Below, piece by piece: positions 26,411-35,991 of a stretch of 64,000 nt of DNA. The notes under the pieces were generated by a model, which did no database searches, had not been told where the DNA came from, and worked only from the letters and a program-made list of their open reading frames with translations. The first letter of the stretch is position 1. Each line of letters starts with the position of its first letter. The position numbers and the translations under genes are program-made. Source of the DNA: Paenibacillus sp. EZ-K15 (GTDB lineage: Bacteria > Bacillota > Bacilli > Paenibacillales > Paenibacillaceae); the NCBI RefSeq assembly GCF_002573715.1, contig NZ_PDHM01000012.1, forward strand, positions 63,368-127,367. Reading direction: 5' to 3'.

Positions 26411-27898
26411 ATGAATTTGAAACCGCATTCTTTTTGGTTCGTCACCGGAAGCCAGCACTTGTATGGCCCCGAAACGCTGGAGCAGGTAGCTGAGCATTCC
26501 CGCATCGTGGCAACGGAGTTTGATAAAGATCCTGTATTTTCCTATCCTATTGTGTTCAAGCCGATCGTAACGACACCCGATGAAATATACAACCTGATTC
26601 TTGAGGCCAACAATGATGAGTCCTGCGCAGGTATCATGACCTGGATGCACACCTTCTCCCCGGCCAAAATGTGGATCGCGGGTCTATCCCAATTGCAGAA
26701 GCCGCTTCTTCATTTCCATACCCAATTCAACCGGGATATCCCTTGGGAAACGATTGATATGGACTTTATGAACTTGAACCAGTCCGCGCACGGTGATCGC
26801 GAGTATGGTCATATTGGTGCCCGTCTCGGTATTGCTCGCAAGGTGGTTGTGGGCCATTGGGAAGACGGGGAGGTTCGAGGCAGCATTGCCGGCTGGATGA
26901 GGACCGCTGCGGCCTATGCCGAAAGCCGCAGGCTGAAAGTGGCCCGCTTCGGCGATAATATGCGCCAAGTGGCGGTAACCGAAGGGGATAAAGTAGAAGC
27001 GCAAATCAAGCTTGGCTGGTCCGTGAACGGTTATGGCATCGGCGATCTTGTGCAGTCCATGAATGAAGTTGGCGATGAAGAGGTTAAGGCGCTCCTGAAC
27101 GAATATGCGGAGTTGTATTCCATAACCAAGGAAGGGCTTAGCGACGGTCCCGTGCGCGATTCGATTGCGTATCAAGCCCGGATCGAGATTGCGCTTCGTC
27201 GTTTCCTGGAAGAGGGCGGCTTTGGCGCATTCACGACGACCTTTGAGGATCTGCATGGAATGAGGCAGCTTCCGGGACTCGCCGTACAGCGTCTGATGGA
27301 GTCGGGTTACGGCTTCGGCGGGGAAGGGGATTGGAAAACAGCTGCCCTGACGCGTGTATTGAAGGTGCTTGCGGGCAATAAAAGCACTTCCTTCATGGAG
27401 GACTACACCTATCACCTCGAGCCAGGGAATCATATGATTCTTGGATCGCATATGCTGGAGGTATGTCCGACCATTGCACTGGATAAACCGACGCTGGAAG
27501 TTCATCCACTCGGGATCGGAGGCAAGGGAGATCCCGCGCGACTCGTGTTTAACGGCCAAGACGGCCCGGCGGTTAATGCTTCCCTGATCGATCTGGGTCA
27601 CCGCTTCAGACTGCTGGTGAATGTCGTGGATGGCGTCAAGGTGGAGCAGCCGATGCCGAAGCTGCCGGTAGCCCGTGTGCTGTGGAAACCGCAGCCATCG
27701 CTCCGCGAATCTGCGGAAGCGTGGATATTGGCCGGCGGAGCGCATCACACCGTTCTCTCTTATGCCATGACGGCTGAGCATTTGAGCGATTGGGCGGAGA
27801 TGGTCGGCATTGAAGCGGTCATTATTGATAAGGATACAACGATACCGCGCTTCAAGAACGAGCTCCGCTGGAGTGAAGCCGCATACCGCCTGCGGTAA
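26411..27898 (+). CDS. araA: L-arabinose isomerase
   Basis: Converts L-arabinose to L-ribulose with a bound Mn ion in the cytosol. The protein of 495 residues is the normal length, beginning FWFVTGSQHLYG and containing MHTFSPAKMWIAGL, HFHTQFNRDIPW and FMEDYTYHLEPG with metal-binding Glu and His. AGGAGG precedes ATG 26411. It is preceded by two AraR boxes and followed by araR; its own transcript may end before araR, which has a separate promoter. Confidence 0.97.
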   Translation: MNLKPHSFWFVTGSQHLYGPETLEQVAEHSRIVATEFDKDPVFSYPIVFKPIVTTPDEIYNLILEANNDESCAGIMTWMHTFSPAKMWIAGLSQLQKPLLHFHTQFNRDIPWETIDMDFMNLNQSAHGDREYGHIGARLGIARKVVVGHWEDGEVRGSIAGWMRTAAAYAESRRLKVARFGDNMRQVAVTEGDKVEAQIKLGWSVNGYGIGDLVQSMNEVGDEEVKALLNEYAELYSITKEGLSDGPVRDSIAYQARIEIALRRFLEEGGFGAFTTTFEDLHGMRQLPGLAVQRLMESGYGFGGEGDWKTAALTRVLKVLAGNKSTSFMEDYTYHLEPGNHMILGSHMLEVCPTIALDKPTLEVHPLGIGGKGDPARLVFNGQDGPAVNASLIDLGHRFRLLVNVVDGVKVEQPMPKLPVARVLWKPQPSLRESAEAWILAGGAHHTVLSYAMTAEHLSDWAEMVGIEAVIIDKDTTIPRFKNELRWSEAAYRLR

Positions 27899-27926
27899 CT
27901 GGTTCTGTCAGCATTCCCCTGGCCTG

Positions 27927-27935
27927 TGTTACAAT
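27927..27935 (+). promoter_or_regulatory. Extended -10 promoter of araR
   Basis: TGTTACAAT (TG plus TACAAT) in the gap between araA and araR, 65 bases before the araR start. No good -35 is seen. Confidence 0.45.
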
Positions 27936-27999
27936 AGCGAGATAACTTAGGATTGCAGGTGATCCTAACATAATGAGTGCGTGAGGCTAGAGGTGAATG

Positions 28000-29088
28000 A
28001 TGAATAATAGACGGATACCCAAATATATTGTATTAAAAAACGAACTGCTCTCCTGGTTTGAATCCGGCCGGCTTCAAGCGGGCAAACAAGTTCCTTCGGA
28101 GCATGAAATCGCCGACCAGTTCGGCGTAAGCCGCCAGACGGTCCGCCAAACCTTCGGCGAATTGGAGAAGGAAGGCTGGCTGGAACGGATTCAGGGCAAA
28201 GGGACGTTCGCTAGAAATCCCGAGCGGCGGGAGAGCAAGCAGGTTAAGACGATTGGCATCATAACAACCTATATCTCGGATTATATTTTCCCGCATATCG
28301 TTCGGGGAGCGGAGGCGGAGCTGCGCAGCAAGGGATACCGCCTGCTGCTCTCCAGTACCGATAACAACAAGGAGAAAGAGATGGAGAGTCTTCAGCTCAT
28401 GACCAGCCAGCCGCTTAGCGGGCTGATTATCGAGCCGACCAAGAGTGCGGAGGGCAACCCGAATTTGACGTATTTCCTATCCCTGCAGGAGAAGGGAATC
28501 CCGTTTTTGATGATCAATGAGAAGTATCGGGAGCTGGAATGTCCTTGTCTGAAGCTTGATGATGAGCTTGGCGGTTACAAGGCTACACGTCATTTGATCG
28601 AGAACGGACACCAGGCGATCGCCGGATTCTTCAAACGGGACGATCTTCAGGGTGTGAACCGGCTGAAAGGCTTCTTACGTGCGCATCGCGAGGCGGGAAT
28701 TCCCGTTTCGCCGGAGCGGGTGGTTACGTATACAACGGAACAGAAGGGAAGTTTTCCGTATGATCAGGCCGTCCAGTTGCTGAAGCAGCCGGATGAGCTG
28801 CGACCGACGGGGTTTGTATGTTATAACGACGAGCTGGCTGTGTCTTTAGCAGAGGCTGCCGGACAATGCAAGCTGCAAATCCCGCAGGATGTGTCCCTGG
28901 TCGGGTTCGATGATTCAACGCTAGCCGAAGCTTCCGGCGTGAAACTGACAACGATGACCCACCCGAAGACAGAGATGGGGATTATGGCGGCCAGACAATT
29001 AATTAGCATGATTGAGCATCATAGCGTTATAGAGGATACGGTATTTCAACCGGAGCTGGTGGAGAGAGAATCGGTGAAGAAACGGTAG
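28000..29088 (+). CDS. araR: Arabinose operon repressor AraR
   Basis: A 362-residue chimeric regulator: N-terminal GntR winged helix (about 1-70; [19 protein letters not shown]) joined to a LacI/GalR-type effector domain (about 80-360; [33 protein letters not shown]). This GntR-LacI fusion is diagnostic of AraR, which represses arabinose genes until L-arabinose binds. Start ATG 28000, four bases after AGAGGTGA; ATG 27997 abuts that site. It sits between araA and araD, with AraR boxes before both. Confidence 0.95.
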   Translation: MNNRRIPKYIVLKNELLSWFESGRLQAGKQVPSEHEIADQFGVSRQTVRQTFGELEKEGWLERIQGKGTFARNPERRESKQVKTIGIITTYISDYIFPHIVRGAEAELRSKGYRLLLSSTDNNKEKEMESLQLMTSQPLSGLIIEPTKSAEGNPNLTYFLSLQEKGIPFLMINEKYRELECPCLKLDDELGGYKATRHLIENGHQAIAGFFKRDDLQGVNRLKGFLRAHREAGIPVSPERVVTYTTEQKGSFPYDQAVQLLKQPDELRPTGFVCYNDELAVSLAEAAGQCKLQIPQDVSLVGFDDSTLAEASGVKLTTMTHPKTEMGIMAARQLISMIEHHSVIEDTVFQPELVERESVKKR

Positions 29089-29134
29089 AGGATAAGGGAG
29101 TGATAGGTCCGAAGTTTCGGACCCTTGTTTGTAA

Positions 29135-29150
29135 ACTTGTACGTACAACT
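29135..29150 (+). promoter_or_regulatory. AraR operator before araDBM
   Basis: ACTTGTACGTACAACT nearly matches the consensus palindrome (core TTGTACGTACAA) 34 bases before the araD start. Confidence 0.8.
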
Positions 29151-29183
29151 ACATTTTTGAAATATAGAGAGGAGCGGTTGTTC

Positions 29184-29873
29184 ATGTTGGAGGATTTAAA
29201 GCAGCAGGTGCTGGAGGCGAATCTGGAGCTTCCGATGCACGGACTCGTTACCTTTACATGGGGAAATGTAAGCGGTATCGACCGTGAACGGGGACTGTTT
29301 GTCATTAAGCCAAGCGGCGTGCCTTACGAGGATTTAAGAGCGGACGACATGGTCGTGCTGGATTTGAAGGGAAATGTCGTTGAAGGCGATTTGCGACCAT
29401 CCTCCGATACCCCGACACATCTGGTCCTCTATCAGAACTTTAAAGAGATCGGCGGAATTGTGCATACCCACTCTCCATGGGGAACGAGTTGGGCTCAAGC
29501 CGGACGCGCGCTTCCTGCTTACGGAACAACGCACGCCGACTATTTTTATGGGGAAATTCCGGTTACGCGGCCCATGACCCGCGAAGAAATCGAGGGGGCC
29601 TACGAGTTGGAGACGGGCAACGTCATTGTTGAGCGATTCGCAGACCTGGATCCGAACATGGTGCCTGGCGTGCTTGTCCATTCGCATGCCCCATTCGTGT
29701 GGGGCAAGGATGCGCATAACGCGGTTCATAATGCGGTAGTGTTGGAGGAGTGCGCCAAGATTGCAGCCCGGATGCAGCAGATTAATCCGGAAACCGAACC
29801 GATGGATCAGACGCTGCTGGATCGCCATTTTTTACGGAAGCATGGAGTTAATGCCTATTACGGTCAAAAGTAA
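29184..29873 (+). CDS. araD: L-ribulose-5-phosphate 4-epimerase
   Basis: Converts L-ribulose-5-phosphate to D-xylulose-5-phosphate, the exit of arabinose into the pentose phosphate pathway. A class II aldolase/epimerase of 229 residues with the zinc histidines in [19 protein letters not shown] and the following YGTTHADYF, plus [13 protein letters not shown]. Start ATG 29184 after GAGGAG; the frame is open upstream but has no ribosome site and would cover the AraR box. First gene of araD-araB-araM. Confidence 0.96.
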   Translation: MLEDLKQQVLEANLELPMHGLVTFTWGNVSGIDRERGLFVIKPSGVPYEDLRADDMVVLDLKGNVVEGDLRPSSDTPTHLVLYQNFKEIGGIVHTHSPWGTSWAQAGRALPAYGTTHADYFYGEIPVTRPMTREEIEGAYELETGNVIVERFADLDPNMVPGVLVHSHAPFVWGKDAHNAVHNAVVLEECAKIAARMQQINPETEPMDQTLLDRHFLRKHGVNAYYGQK

Positions 29874-29918
29874 CGCTTGTATTCATCATTCATGATTTCA
29901 TCTGTAGGAGGAAATGAG

Positions 29919-31589
29919 ATGGGGAATAAATACACCATTGGTGTCGATTACGGAACGCAGTCCGGGCGTGCGGTGTTGGTTAATCTGGCTGACGGGCAGG
30001 AAGTAGCGGATCATGTTACGCCTTACCGGCATCATGTCATCGATGAGTTTTTACCGGTTTCAGGGAAGAAGCTGGAGCACGACTGGGCGCTTCAGCATCC
30101 GGGCGATTATCTGGAGGTTCTAAAGGTATCCGTGCCTGCCGTCATCCAGCAATCCGGGATTGATCCGGCGGATGTGATTGGCATCGGCATTGATTTTACG
30201 GCTTGCACCATGCTGCCCGTTGACGAGCTTGGGGAGCCGCTCTGCTTCCAAACGGAGCTGGCCGACCAGCCGCACAGCTGGGTTAAGCTGTGGAAGCATC
30301 ATGCCGCCCAGCCGGAAGCGGACAAGATCAACGCGATTGCCGCCGAGCGCGGAGAAGCCTTTTTGCCCCGTTATGGCGGGAAGATTTCTTCCGAATGGAT
30401 GATTGCAAAGGTCTGGCAAATTCTTGACGAGGCACCGGCGATCTATGAACGTACGGATAGATTCTTAGAAGCTACCGATTGGGTCATTTCCCAAATGACA
30501 GGCCAGATTGTCCGCAACAGCTGTACGGCTGGCTACAAGGCGATATGGCATAAGCAAGACGGATATCCAAGCAAGGAATATTTTAAGGCGCTGGATCCCC
30601 GGTTGGAGGATCTGGCCGATACGAAGCTGCGCGGAGGGGTCCGCCCCCTTGGGAGCAGCGCAGGCGGTCTGACTGAGAAGATGGCGGGGATGATGGGCTT
30701 AACTCCAGGGATTGCTGTGGCCGTCGGTAATGTTGATGCTCATGCCGCGGTGCCTGCGGTCGGTGTTGTCACACCGGGCAAGCTGGTGATGGCGATGGGC
30801 ACATCGATCTGCCATATGCTGCTCGGTACCGAAGAGAAGCAGGTTGAAGGCATGTGCGGTGTCGTCGAGGACGGCATCATTCCCGGATTATACGGTTATG
30901 AAGCTGGGCAATCGGCCGTAGGCGATATTTTTGAATGGTACGTCGAGGAAGCGCTTCCCGCGTATGTAAAAGAAGCTGCGTCCGAGGAAGGGATCGGCGT
31001 GCACCAATGGCTTGAGCGGGAAGCGGCTGCATACAAGCCGGGTCAAACCGGTCTGCTCGCACTGGATTGGTGGAACGGCAACCGTTCCGTGCTGGTGGAT
31101 ACGGATCTGACCGGGCTGATGTTAGGGATGACGCTGTTGACTAAGCCGCAGGAAATCTACCGCACCTTGCTTGAGGCGACCGCATTCGGCACGCGCAAAA
31201 TCGTGGACGCTTTTCACGAAAACGGTGTCGCCGTAGATGTCCTGTATGCATGCGGCGGACTGCCGCAGAAGAACCGTCTCTTGATGCAGATATATGCGGA
31301 TGTCACCAATCGCGAAATCATGGTGGCTGACTCCAAACAGACGCCGGCACTTGGCGCTGCTATGTTTGCCGCAGTCGCAGCGGGTCAGGCGCAAGGCGGG
31401 TATGATTCGATTATCGATGCCGCCGAGAAGATGGCACGGGTGAAGGAAGAGACCTTCAAACCGATTCCGGAGCATGTGGAAGTGTATGAGCAGCTGTATC
31501 AGGAATACAGCAAGCTGCATGACTATTTTGGCCGGGGCGAAAATGACGTGATGAAGCGGCTGAAGCGGATTAAGCAAACGGCTGAATAG
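29919..31589 (+). CDS. araB: Ribulokinase
   Basis: Phosphorylates L-ribulose with ATP. A FGGY-family kinase of 556 residues: [17 protein letters not shown] at the N-terminus, [15 protein letters not shown] (a typical ribulokinase stretch) near 90, and the second-domain signatures [14 protein letters not shown] ([13 protein letters not shown]) and [20 protein letters not shown] near 445. The start ATG 29919 follows GTAGGAGGAA. It is 45 bases after araD and 61 before araM. Confidence 0.96.
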   Translation: MGNKYTIGVDYGTQSGRAVLVNLADGQEVADHVTPYRHHVIDEFLPVSGKKLEHDWALQHPGDYLEVLKVSVPAVIQQSGIDPADVIGIGIDFTACTMLPVDELGEPLCFQTELADQPHSWVKLWKHHAAQPEADKINAIAAERGEAFLPRYGGKISSEWMIAKVWQILDEAPAIYERTDRFLEATDWVISQMTGQIVRNSCTAGYKAIWHKQDGYPSKEYFKALDPRLEDLADTKLRGGVRPLGSSAGGLTEKMAGMMGLTPGIAVAVGNVDAHAAVPAVGVVTPGKLVMAMGTSICHMLLGTEEKQVEGMCGVVEDGIIPGLYGYEAGQSAVGDIFEWYVEEALPAYVKEAASEEGIGVHQWLEREAAAYKPGQTGLLALDWWNGNRSVLVDTDLTGLMLGMTLLTKPQEIYRTLLEATAFGTRKIVDAFHENGVAVDVLYACGGLPQKNRLLMQIYADVTNREIMVADSKQTPALGAAMFAAVAAGQAQGGYDSIIDAAEKMARVKEETFKPIPEHVEVYEQLYQEYSKLHDYFGRGENDVMKRLKRIKQTAE

Positions 31590-31650
31590 GCCCTGGCAGA
31601 CTAGAAGCCTGAATAAATACGGCAGGATGGGATGAAGGGGAGGAACGAAC

Positions 31651-32841
31651 GTGACGGATTACTTGAACGATGCAAAAGGTTTAATGAACCGGATTAGGGA
31701 GCTACAGCCTGCGTTCCGCGGACTAGAAACCATGGTCCTTGAGCCCGGCGCTGTGCTTGACGTGTCTCCGTATCTTAACCGGCAGGGCCTTGGTTCACCG
31801 ATCGTTGTTGCAGATGCGAATACGTATGAAGCAGCGGGTCAAAAGCTGGTGCAATGCCTAGAAGCCGATGGTCTGAAGCCCCGGCTGTGTCTGATTCAGC
31901 CAGATGAGCAAGGCGACGTTGTGGCGGATGAACGCTCCTTAATGCAGCTGTTTATCGAAGTGGAGCCTGAAGGGACAGGGTGTCTGATCGCTGTGGGGTC
32001 CGGGACCATTCATGACATTACGCGCTTTGTGAGTCATCGGAGCGGCAAGCCGTTCATTTCGGTACCTACGGCACCTTCGGTTGACGGCTTTACTTCGGCG
32101 GGCGCGCCGATCGTGGTCCGGGGAGTCAAGCAAACCTTTGCGGCCACGGCTCCGATCGCGATATTCGCCGATCCGGACATTCTTGTGAAGGCACCGCAGC
32201 CGCTGGTAGCGGCAGGTTTTGGCGATATGCTCGGCAAATATACATCGCTGCTGGATTGGAAATTCTCTTCGACCACGGCCGGCGAACCCTATGATGATCA
32301 AGTAGCGGCCATTACGGAGAAGGCGCTTCAGGCATGCATTCAGCATGTGGAGGCGATCGGCCAGCGCACGGAGGAAGGCATACGCATTCTGATGACGGCG
32401 TTGATCGAGTCGGGGATCGCGATGCTGCTGTTCGGTCAGTCCCACCCTGCCTCCGGGGCGGAACATCATCTGTCGCATTATTGGGAGATAGAGTACTTGC
32501 GCCGCGGCAACCGGGCCCTGCTGCATGGTGCCAAAGTGGGGGTGGCCTGCAGCGAAATATCGAGCCTTTATCACGACGCGGCCGATAAGGGAGTGTATCC
32601 TAATGCCAAGCCTACGCATTGGGAGACATATGGAGAGCAGATTCGGGAGTGGCTGCGCAAGGTCCCTTCGAAGGAGAAGATCGCTGAGCTGCTGCGGCAA
32701 GCCGGAGGTCCGTCCACTCTGCAGGAGCTGGGCATTGATGACGAGCTGTTCCGGGAGAGCCTGCGGGAGGCCCACTCGCTGCGCGACCGGCATACTATTT
32801 TGAGGGCTCTGAACGAGGAAAAGGTTGAGGTAAGGTCATAA
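31651..32841 (+). CDS. araM: sn-glycerol-1-phosphate dehydrogenase (AraM)
   Basis: B. subtilis AraM reduces dihydroxyacetone phosphate to sn-glycerol-1-phosphate for archaeal-type ether lipid precursors. This 396-residue homologue has the NAD-binding GVGSGTIHD-like segment (IAVGSGTIHDITRF), PFISVPTAPSVDGFTS, and metal ligands in GFGDMLGKYTS, HPASGAEHHLSH and HGAKVGVACSE. The start is GTG 31651 after GGGGAGGAA. As in B. subtilis it lies in the arabinose operon downstream of araB, though it has no role in arabinose breakdown. Confidence 0.93.
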   Translation: MTDYLNDAKGLMNRIRELQPAFRGLETMVLEPGAVLDVSPYLNRQGLGSPIVVADANTYEAAGQKLVQCLEADGLKPRLCLIQPDEQGDVVADERSLMQLFIEVEPEGTGCLIAVGSGTIHDITRFVSHRSGKPFISVPTAPSVDGFTSAGAPIVVRGVKQTFAATAPIAIFADPDILVKAPQPLVAAGFGDMLGKYTSLLDWKFSSTTAGEPYDDQVAAITEKALQACIQHVEAIGQRTEEGIRILMTALIESGIAMLLFGQSHPASGAEHHLSHYWEIEYLRRGNRALLHGAKVGVACSEISSLYHDAADKGVYPNAKPTHWETYGEQIREWLRKVPSKEKIAELLRQAGGPSTLQELGIDDELFRESLREAHSLRDRHTILRALNEEKVEVRS

Positions 32842-32951
32842 GGAGAGTTATTTTAAGCGGATTGCAGGATGCGAACTAAAGATTGCACAGTGATCGATTC
32901 TGGTTTTGCTATTCGCATCTTTATAGTAGAGATTATGTTTTGTCAAAGAAG

Positions 32952-32988
32952 AAAGGGACTTTCAATGATCATTGAAAGTCCCTTTTTT
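32952..32988 (+). terminator. Terminator of araDBM
   Basis: A perfect 34-base palindrome (32952-32985; AAAGGGACTTTC...GAAAGTCCCTTT) followed by T to 32988. Being fully symmetric it may act in both directions. Confidence 0.9.
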
Positions 32989-33034
32989 GTGTTTTGAAAT
33001 TCAGTATATTATTTTGGACGCGCGGAGCAGATCG

Positions 33035-33061
33035 CCGGAGCAAGCTTCGGTAATTTTTTTT
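33035..33061 (+). terminator. Weak hairpin with T run before the FAD-oxidoreductase cluster
   Basis: CCGGAG (33035-33040) / CTTCGG (33045-33050) with a CAAG loop, then TAATTTTTTTT. It is a second terminator-like structure in the 391-base gap after araM, or possibly a leader element. Confidence 0.35.
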
Positions 33062-33151
33062 ATTGTATATGCCGTAACAGATAGATTAAGAACGATTAGA
33101 AAATAATAAACATAATTTGCGGATATATAGAAAATAATTTTCTTGTAAGCC

Positions 33152-33180
33152 TTTACATTTAACTTTTTGTTTGATAGGCT
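33152..33180 (+). promoter_or_regulatory. Possible promoter of the FAD-oxidoreductase/HyuA cluster
   Basis: TTTACA (33152-33157), 17 bases, TAGGCT (33175-33180), 53 bases before the first start codon. The whole stretch 33060-33200 is strongly AT-rich compared with the genes around it. Confidence 0.4.
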
Positions 33181-33232
33181 ATGGATAAAGCAGCAAATCA
33201 TACATCACTAAATCAGAAGGAGCGAGGATGAT

Positions 33233-34591
33233 ATGGGAAACAGGCTGAAGTATGATGTGGTGGTCATGGGCGGCGGCATATCGGGAGCAATGGCAGCCGT
33301 TGCGGCATCGAGTTTAGGGGTGAAGACGCTGATCGTAGAGTCCCATGGGTTTCTTGGCGGGACACTTACTGCGAATGGGGTAGGGCCGATGATGACATTC
33401 CATGCGGGAGAGAAGCTTGCCATTCAAGGGTTTACAGATCAGCTGATTGAACGGCTGAAGAGGCAGGGCAAGTCGCCGGGGCATATTTTCGATACGGTTG
33501 GATTTACGTATTCGGTTACCCCGTTCGATGCCGAAGCGATGAAGCATGAGTTGGAGCTGATGGTCACCGAGAACGGAGGGGAGATTCTGTATCATACGAT
33601 GCTGGCCGGCGTGAGGACAGAGGACGGACGAATCGTCAGCATCACAGTATGCAATAAATCAGGTTTGAGCGATATCGAGGCGTCTGTGTTTATCGACGGG
33701 ACGGGAGACGGTGATTTGTCCGTCGGGGCAGGGGCCGAGTTCACCAAGGGCAGGGAATCCGATGGGGCCATGCAGCCGATGACGTTGAAGATGAAGATGT
33801 ACAACGTCGACATTCCGAAGGTAAAACAATATATTCACGCCCATCCGGAAGACTTTCCACTGTATCAGGGCGACACGTCCATCATCGAGAAGGCGCCTCG
33901 CTTGTCGGTAGGCGGGTTCGACAGTCTGTTTAAACTGGCGAAGGAGAGGGGCGAGATCTCGATTCCGCGAGAGAATGTGCTATTCTTCGAGACCAATAAC
34001 CCGGGCGAGGTCATCCTGAATACGACCCGGATCCTCGGTCATGATCCGACGGATGCGTTCAGTCTGAGCAAGGCGGAGATGGAAGGGCGGAAGCAGTGCC
34101 GCGAGCTAGAGCTGTTCATGCGCAAGTATATTCCGGGCTTTGAGCATGCGGTTGTGGAATCGACCGGCCCGAATATTGGCATTCGGGGATCCCGCCAGAT
34201 TAAGGGCGTGTACACGCTAACGGCCGATGATTTGCTGGAACAGCGGCTGTTCGAAGATACGATCGCGCATTCTGGCTACCCGATCGATATTCATAGTCCG
34301 GACGGCGAAGGTACGAAGCATCAGAAGCTGGAATGGGGCGGTATGTACAGCATTCCTTATTCCTGTATGATCACGGATTCTGTGCAGAACCTGATCGTCA
34401 TCGGCCGATGCATTTCGGCTACCTTCGAAGCACAGGCAGCGATGCGGACGACGCCGACGACGGGGGCGATCGGCCATGCCGGCGGGGTAGCATCCGCGTT
34501 GGCCGCGAAGAAAGGCGTTCGCGTCCGGGATGTGGACATCAAGGAAGTGCAGTCCGTGCTGAAAGCACAGGGCGCTTATTTAGAAATATAG
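33233..34591 (+). CDS. FAD-dependent oxidoreductase (FAD_oxidored family)
   Basis: A 452-residue flavoprotein with an N-terminal Rossmann loop YDVVVMGGGISGAMAAVAAS and the E-SHGFLGGTLT segment that contacts FAD, a middle GTGDGDLSVGAGAEF motif, and a C-terminal FAD contact GRCISATFEAQAAMR. No signal peptide is seen. The family (PF12831-like) includes flavoproteins of many catabolic clusters with undefined substrates. It is the first gene of a run with a transporter, a HyuA-like protein and a zincin, so it probably oxidises the imported compound; the substrate is unknown. AAGGAG precedes ATG 33233. Confidence 0.88.
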   Translation: MGNRLKYDVVVMGGGISGAMAAVAASSLGVKTLIVESHGFLGGTLTANGVGPMMTFHAGEKLAIQGFTDQLIERLKRQGKSPGHIFDTVGFTYSVTPFDAEAMKHELELMVTENGGEILYHTMLAGVRTEDGRIVSITVCNKSGLSDIEASVFIDGTGDGDLSVGAGAEFTKGRESDGAMQPMTLKMKMYNVDIPKVKQYIHAHPEDFPLYQGDTSIIEKAPRLSVGGFDSLFKLAKERGEISIPRENVLFFETNNPGEVILNTTRILGHDPTDAFSLSKAEMEGRKQCRELELFMRKYIPGFEHAVVESTGPNIGIRGSRQIKGVYTLTADDLLEQRLFEDTIAHSGYPIDIHSPDGEGTKHQKLEWGGMYSIPYSCMITDSVQNLIVIGRCISATFEAQAAMRTTPTTGAIGHAGGVASALAAKKGVRVRDVDIKEVQSVLKAQGAYLEI

Positions 34592-34637
34592 ATGAAGATA
34601 AGCCTATTGAGAACTTGATTCGAGAGGAGAATACAAC

Positions 34638-35930
34638 GTGACATCTTTCATGTGGGTTCAAGCCATCGGCATTTTACTAGTTTTTCTTGTGTTTGTCGGG
34701 TTAATGATGACCCGGAAGCTTCCGACCATTCTGGCCCTGCCCTTGATGGCGATTCTGTTTGCCGTCATTGCCGGCGTGCCGTGGATGTCGAACGATCCCG
34801 AGACGACCACGATTGCCAAGACGATTCTCTCATCCGGCTCGATGAGGTTATCGGGCGCCATCGCAGGTTTGGTGTTCGGGGCCTGGTTTGGACAAATTTT
34901 GAATAAAGTCGGCATTACCAAGTCGATTATTCGAAAAGCGGCCGAGCTTGCAGGTGACAAGCCGATGCTGATTGCGGTCCTGTTTTTCGCAACCGCATCC
35001 ATTATTTTCTCGGCGGCCGGCGGACTGGGCATGGTCATCCTGGTCGGTACCATCGTCATTCCGATTATGCTGACGGCGGGCATCTCCCAGTTTGTCGCAT
35101 CCATCGTCGTTATTTCCGCCGTCGGCGTCGGCGCGCTGTTCAACGTCTCCAACTGGGCCGTTTATGTTGATGTGCTGGGCCTCTCGGTTCAGACGATTGC
35201 GGATTATACGCTGGTCGCCGCGCTGCCGCTCATTCTTGTGTCGCTTGGGATGATTATATTCTACATCAAGCGGGACGGCAAAGGCCGCAAAGCATGGGCG
35301 ATGCCGACTGCTTCCGGAGGAGAAGGCAAAAAAGTGCCAACCTTTGCCCTCATTAGCCCGCTTGTGCCGGTCATTCTCGTCTTTGCATTCAAGCTCGACA
35401 TTGTCCCGGCGGTGGTCATTGGCGCGTTGGTTACGATACTGCTGACCTGGCCGAAGCGGCCGATTCATGTCCTGTCCAGTGCGCTGGTGGAAGGGATTCA
35501 GGACGTTGCCGGCGCGATGGCGCTCATGATCGGCATCGGCATTCTGTTGAATTCCGTTATGGCGCCACAGGTGTCGGCACTGATCAGCCCGTTGATTGAA
35601 GCTGTGCTGCCGACCAACCCGTTGATGTATATTCTGTTCTTCACGTTGCTATCTCCGCTCGCCATCTACCGTGGGCCGCTGAACGTATGGGGCCTGGGCA
35701 GCGGTATTGCCGCTCTGTTCGTGTCAGCGGGTATGACCCCGGTCGCGGCGATGCTGGCGCTGCGCGTCGTCAGCAATGTGCAGGCCGTATCCGACCCGAC
35801 GAACTCGCATAATGTGTGGGTCGCGGATTTTACGAAGAGCGATATTAACGATATTTTGAAAAAGACGCTTCCTTGGATGATGGTTGCGGTGCTGATTTCG
35901 ATGGTGTTGGGTTCATTCATGGTCTTTTAG
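34638..35930 (+). CDS. Multi-pass ion-coupled transporter (ion transporter superfamily, CitMHS/GntP/DcuC-like)
   Basis: A 430-residue integral membrane protein with about 11-12 hydrophobic helices, opening IGILLVFLVFVGLMMTRKLP and containing ASIIFSAAGGLGMVILVG and PLAIYRGPLNVWGLGSGIA, features seen in carboxylate/gluconate-type secondary transporters. It likely imports the substrate of the neighbouring enzymes, probably an anionic organic acid or cyclic amide; this is inference from context. The start is GTG 34638 after GAGAGGAGAA. Confidence in the exact family is low. Confidence 0.75.
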   Translation: MTSFMWVQAIGILLVFLVFVGLMMTRKLPTILALPLMAILFAVIAGVPWMSNDPETTTIAKTILSSGSMRLSGAIAGLVFGAWFGQILNKVGITKSIIRKAAELAGDKPMLIAVLFFATASIIFSAAGGLGMVILVGTIVIPIMLTAGISQFVASIVVISAVGVGALFNVSNWAVYVDVLGLSVQTIADYTLVAALPLILVSLGMIIFYIKRDGKGRKAWAMPTASGGEGKKVPTFALISPLVPVILVFAFKLDIVPAVVIGALVTILLTWPKRPIHVLSSALVEGIQDVAGAMALMIGIGILLNSVMAPQVSALISPLIEAVLPTNPLMYILFFTLLSPLAIYRGPLNVWGLGSGIAALFVSAGMTPVAAMLALRVVSNVQAVSDPTNSHNVWVADFTKSDINDILKKTLPWMMVAVLISMVLGSFMVF

Positions 35931-35991
35931 AAGCAGATAGAATCCGGGCGGAGACTTGCGAGTGTCTGCCCGTTGTCGCAGGAGGAGAACG

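Noticed and set aside
26684..27781. 365-codon open frame opposite araA
   Set aside because: Antisense shadow; translated sequence shows no domain.
33001..33201. 66-codon minus-strand frame in the AT-rich gap before the FAD oxidoreductase
   Set aside because: Low-complexity AT-rich sequence; would overlap the probable promoter and has no ribosome site.
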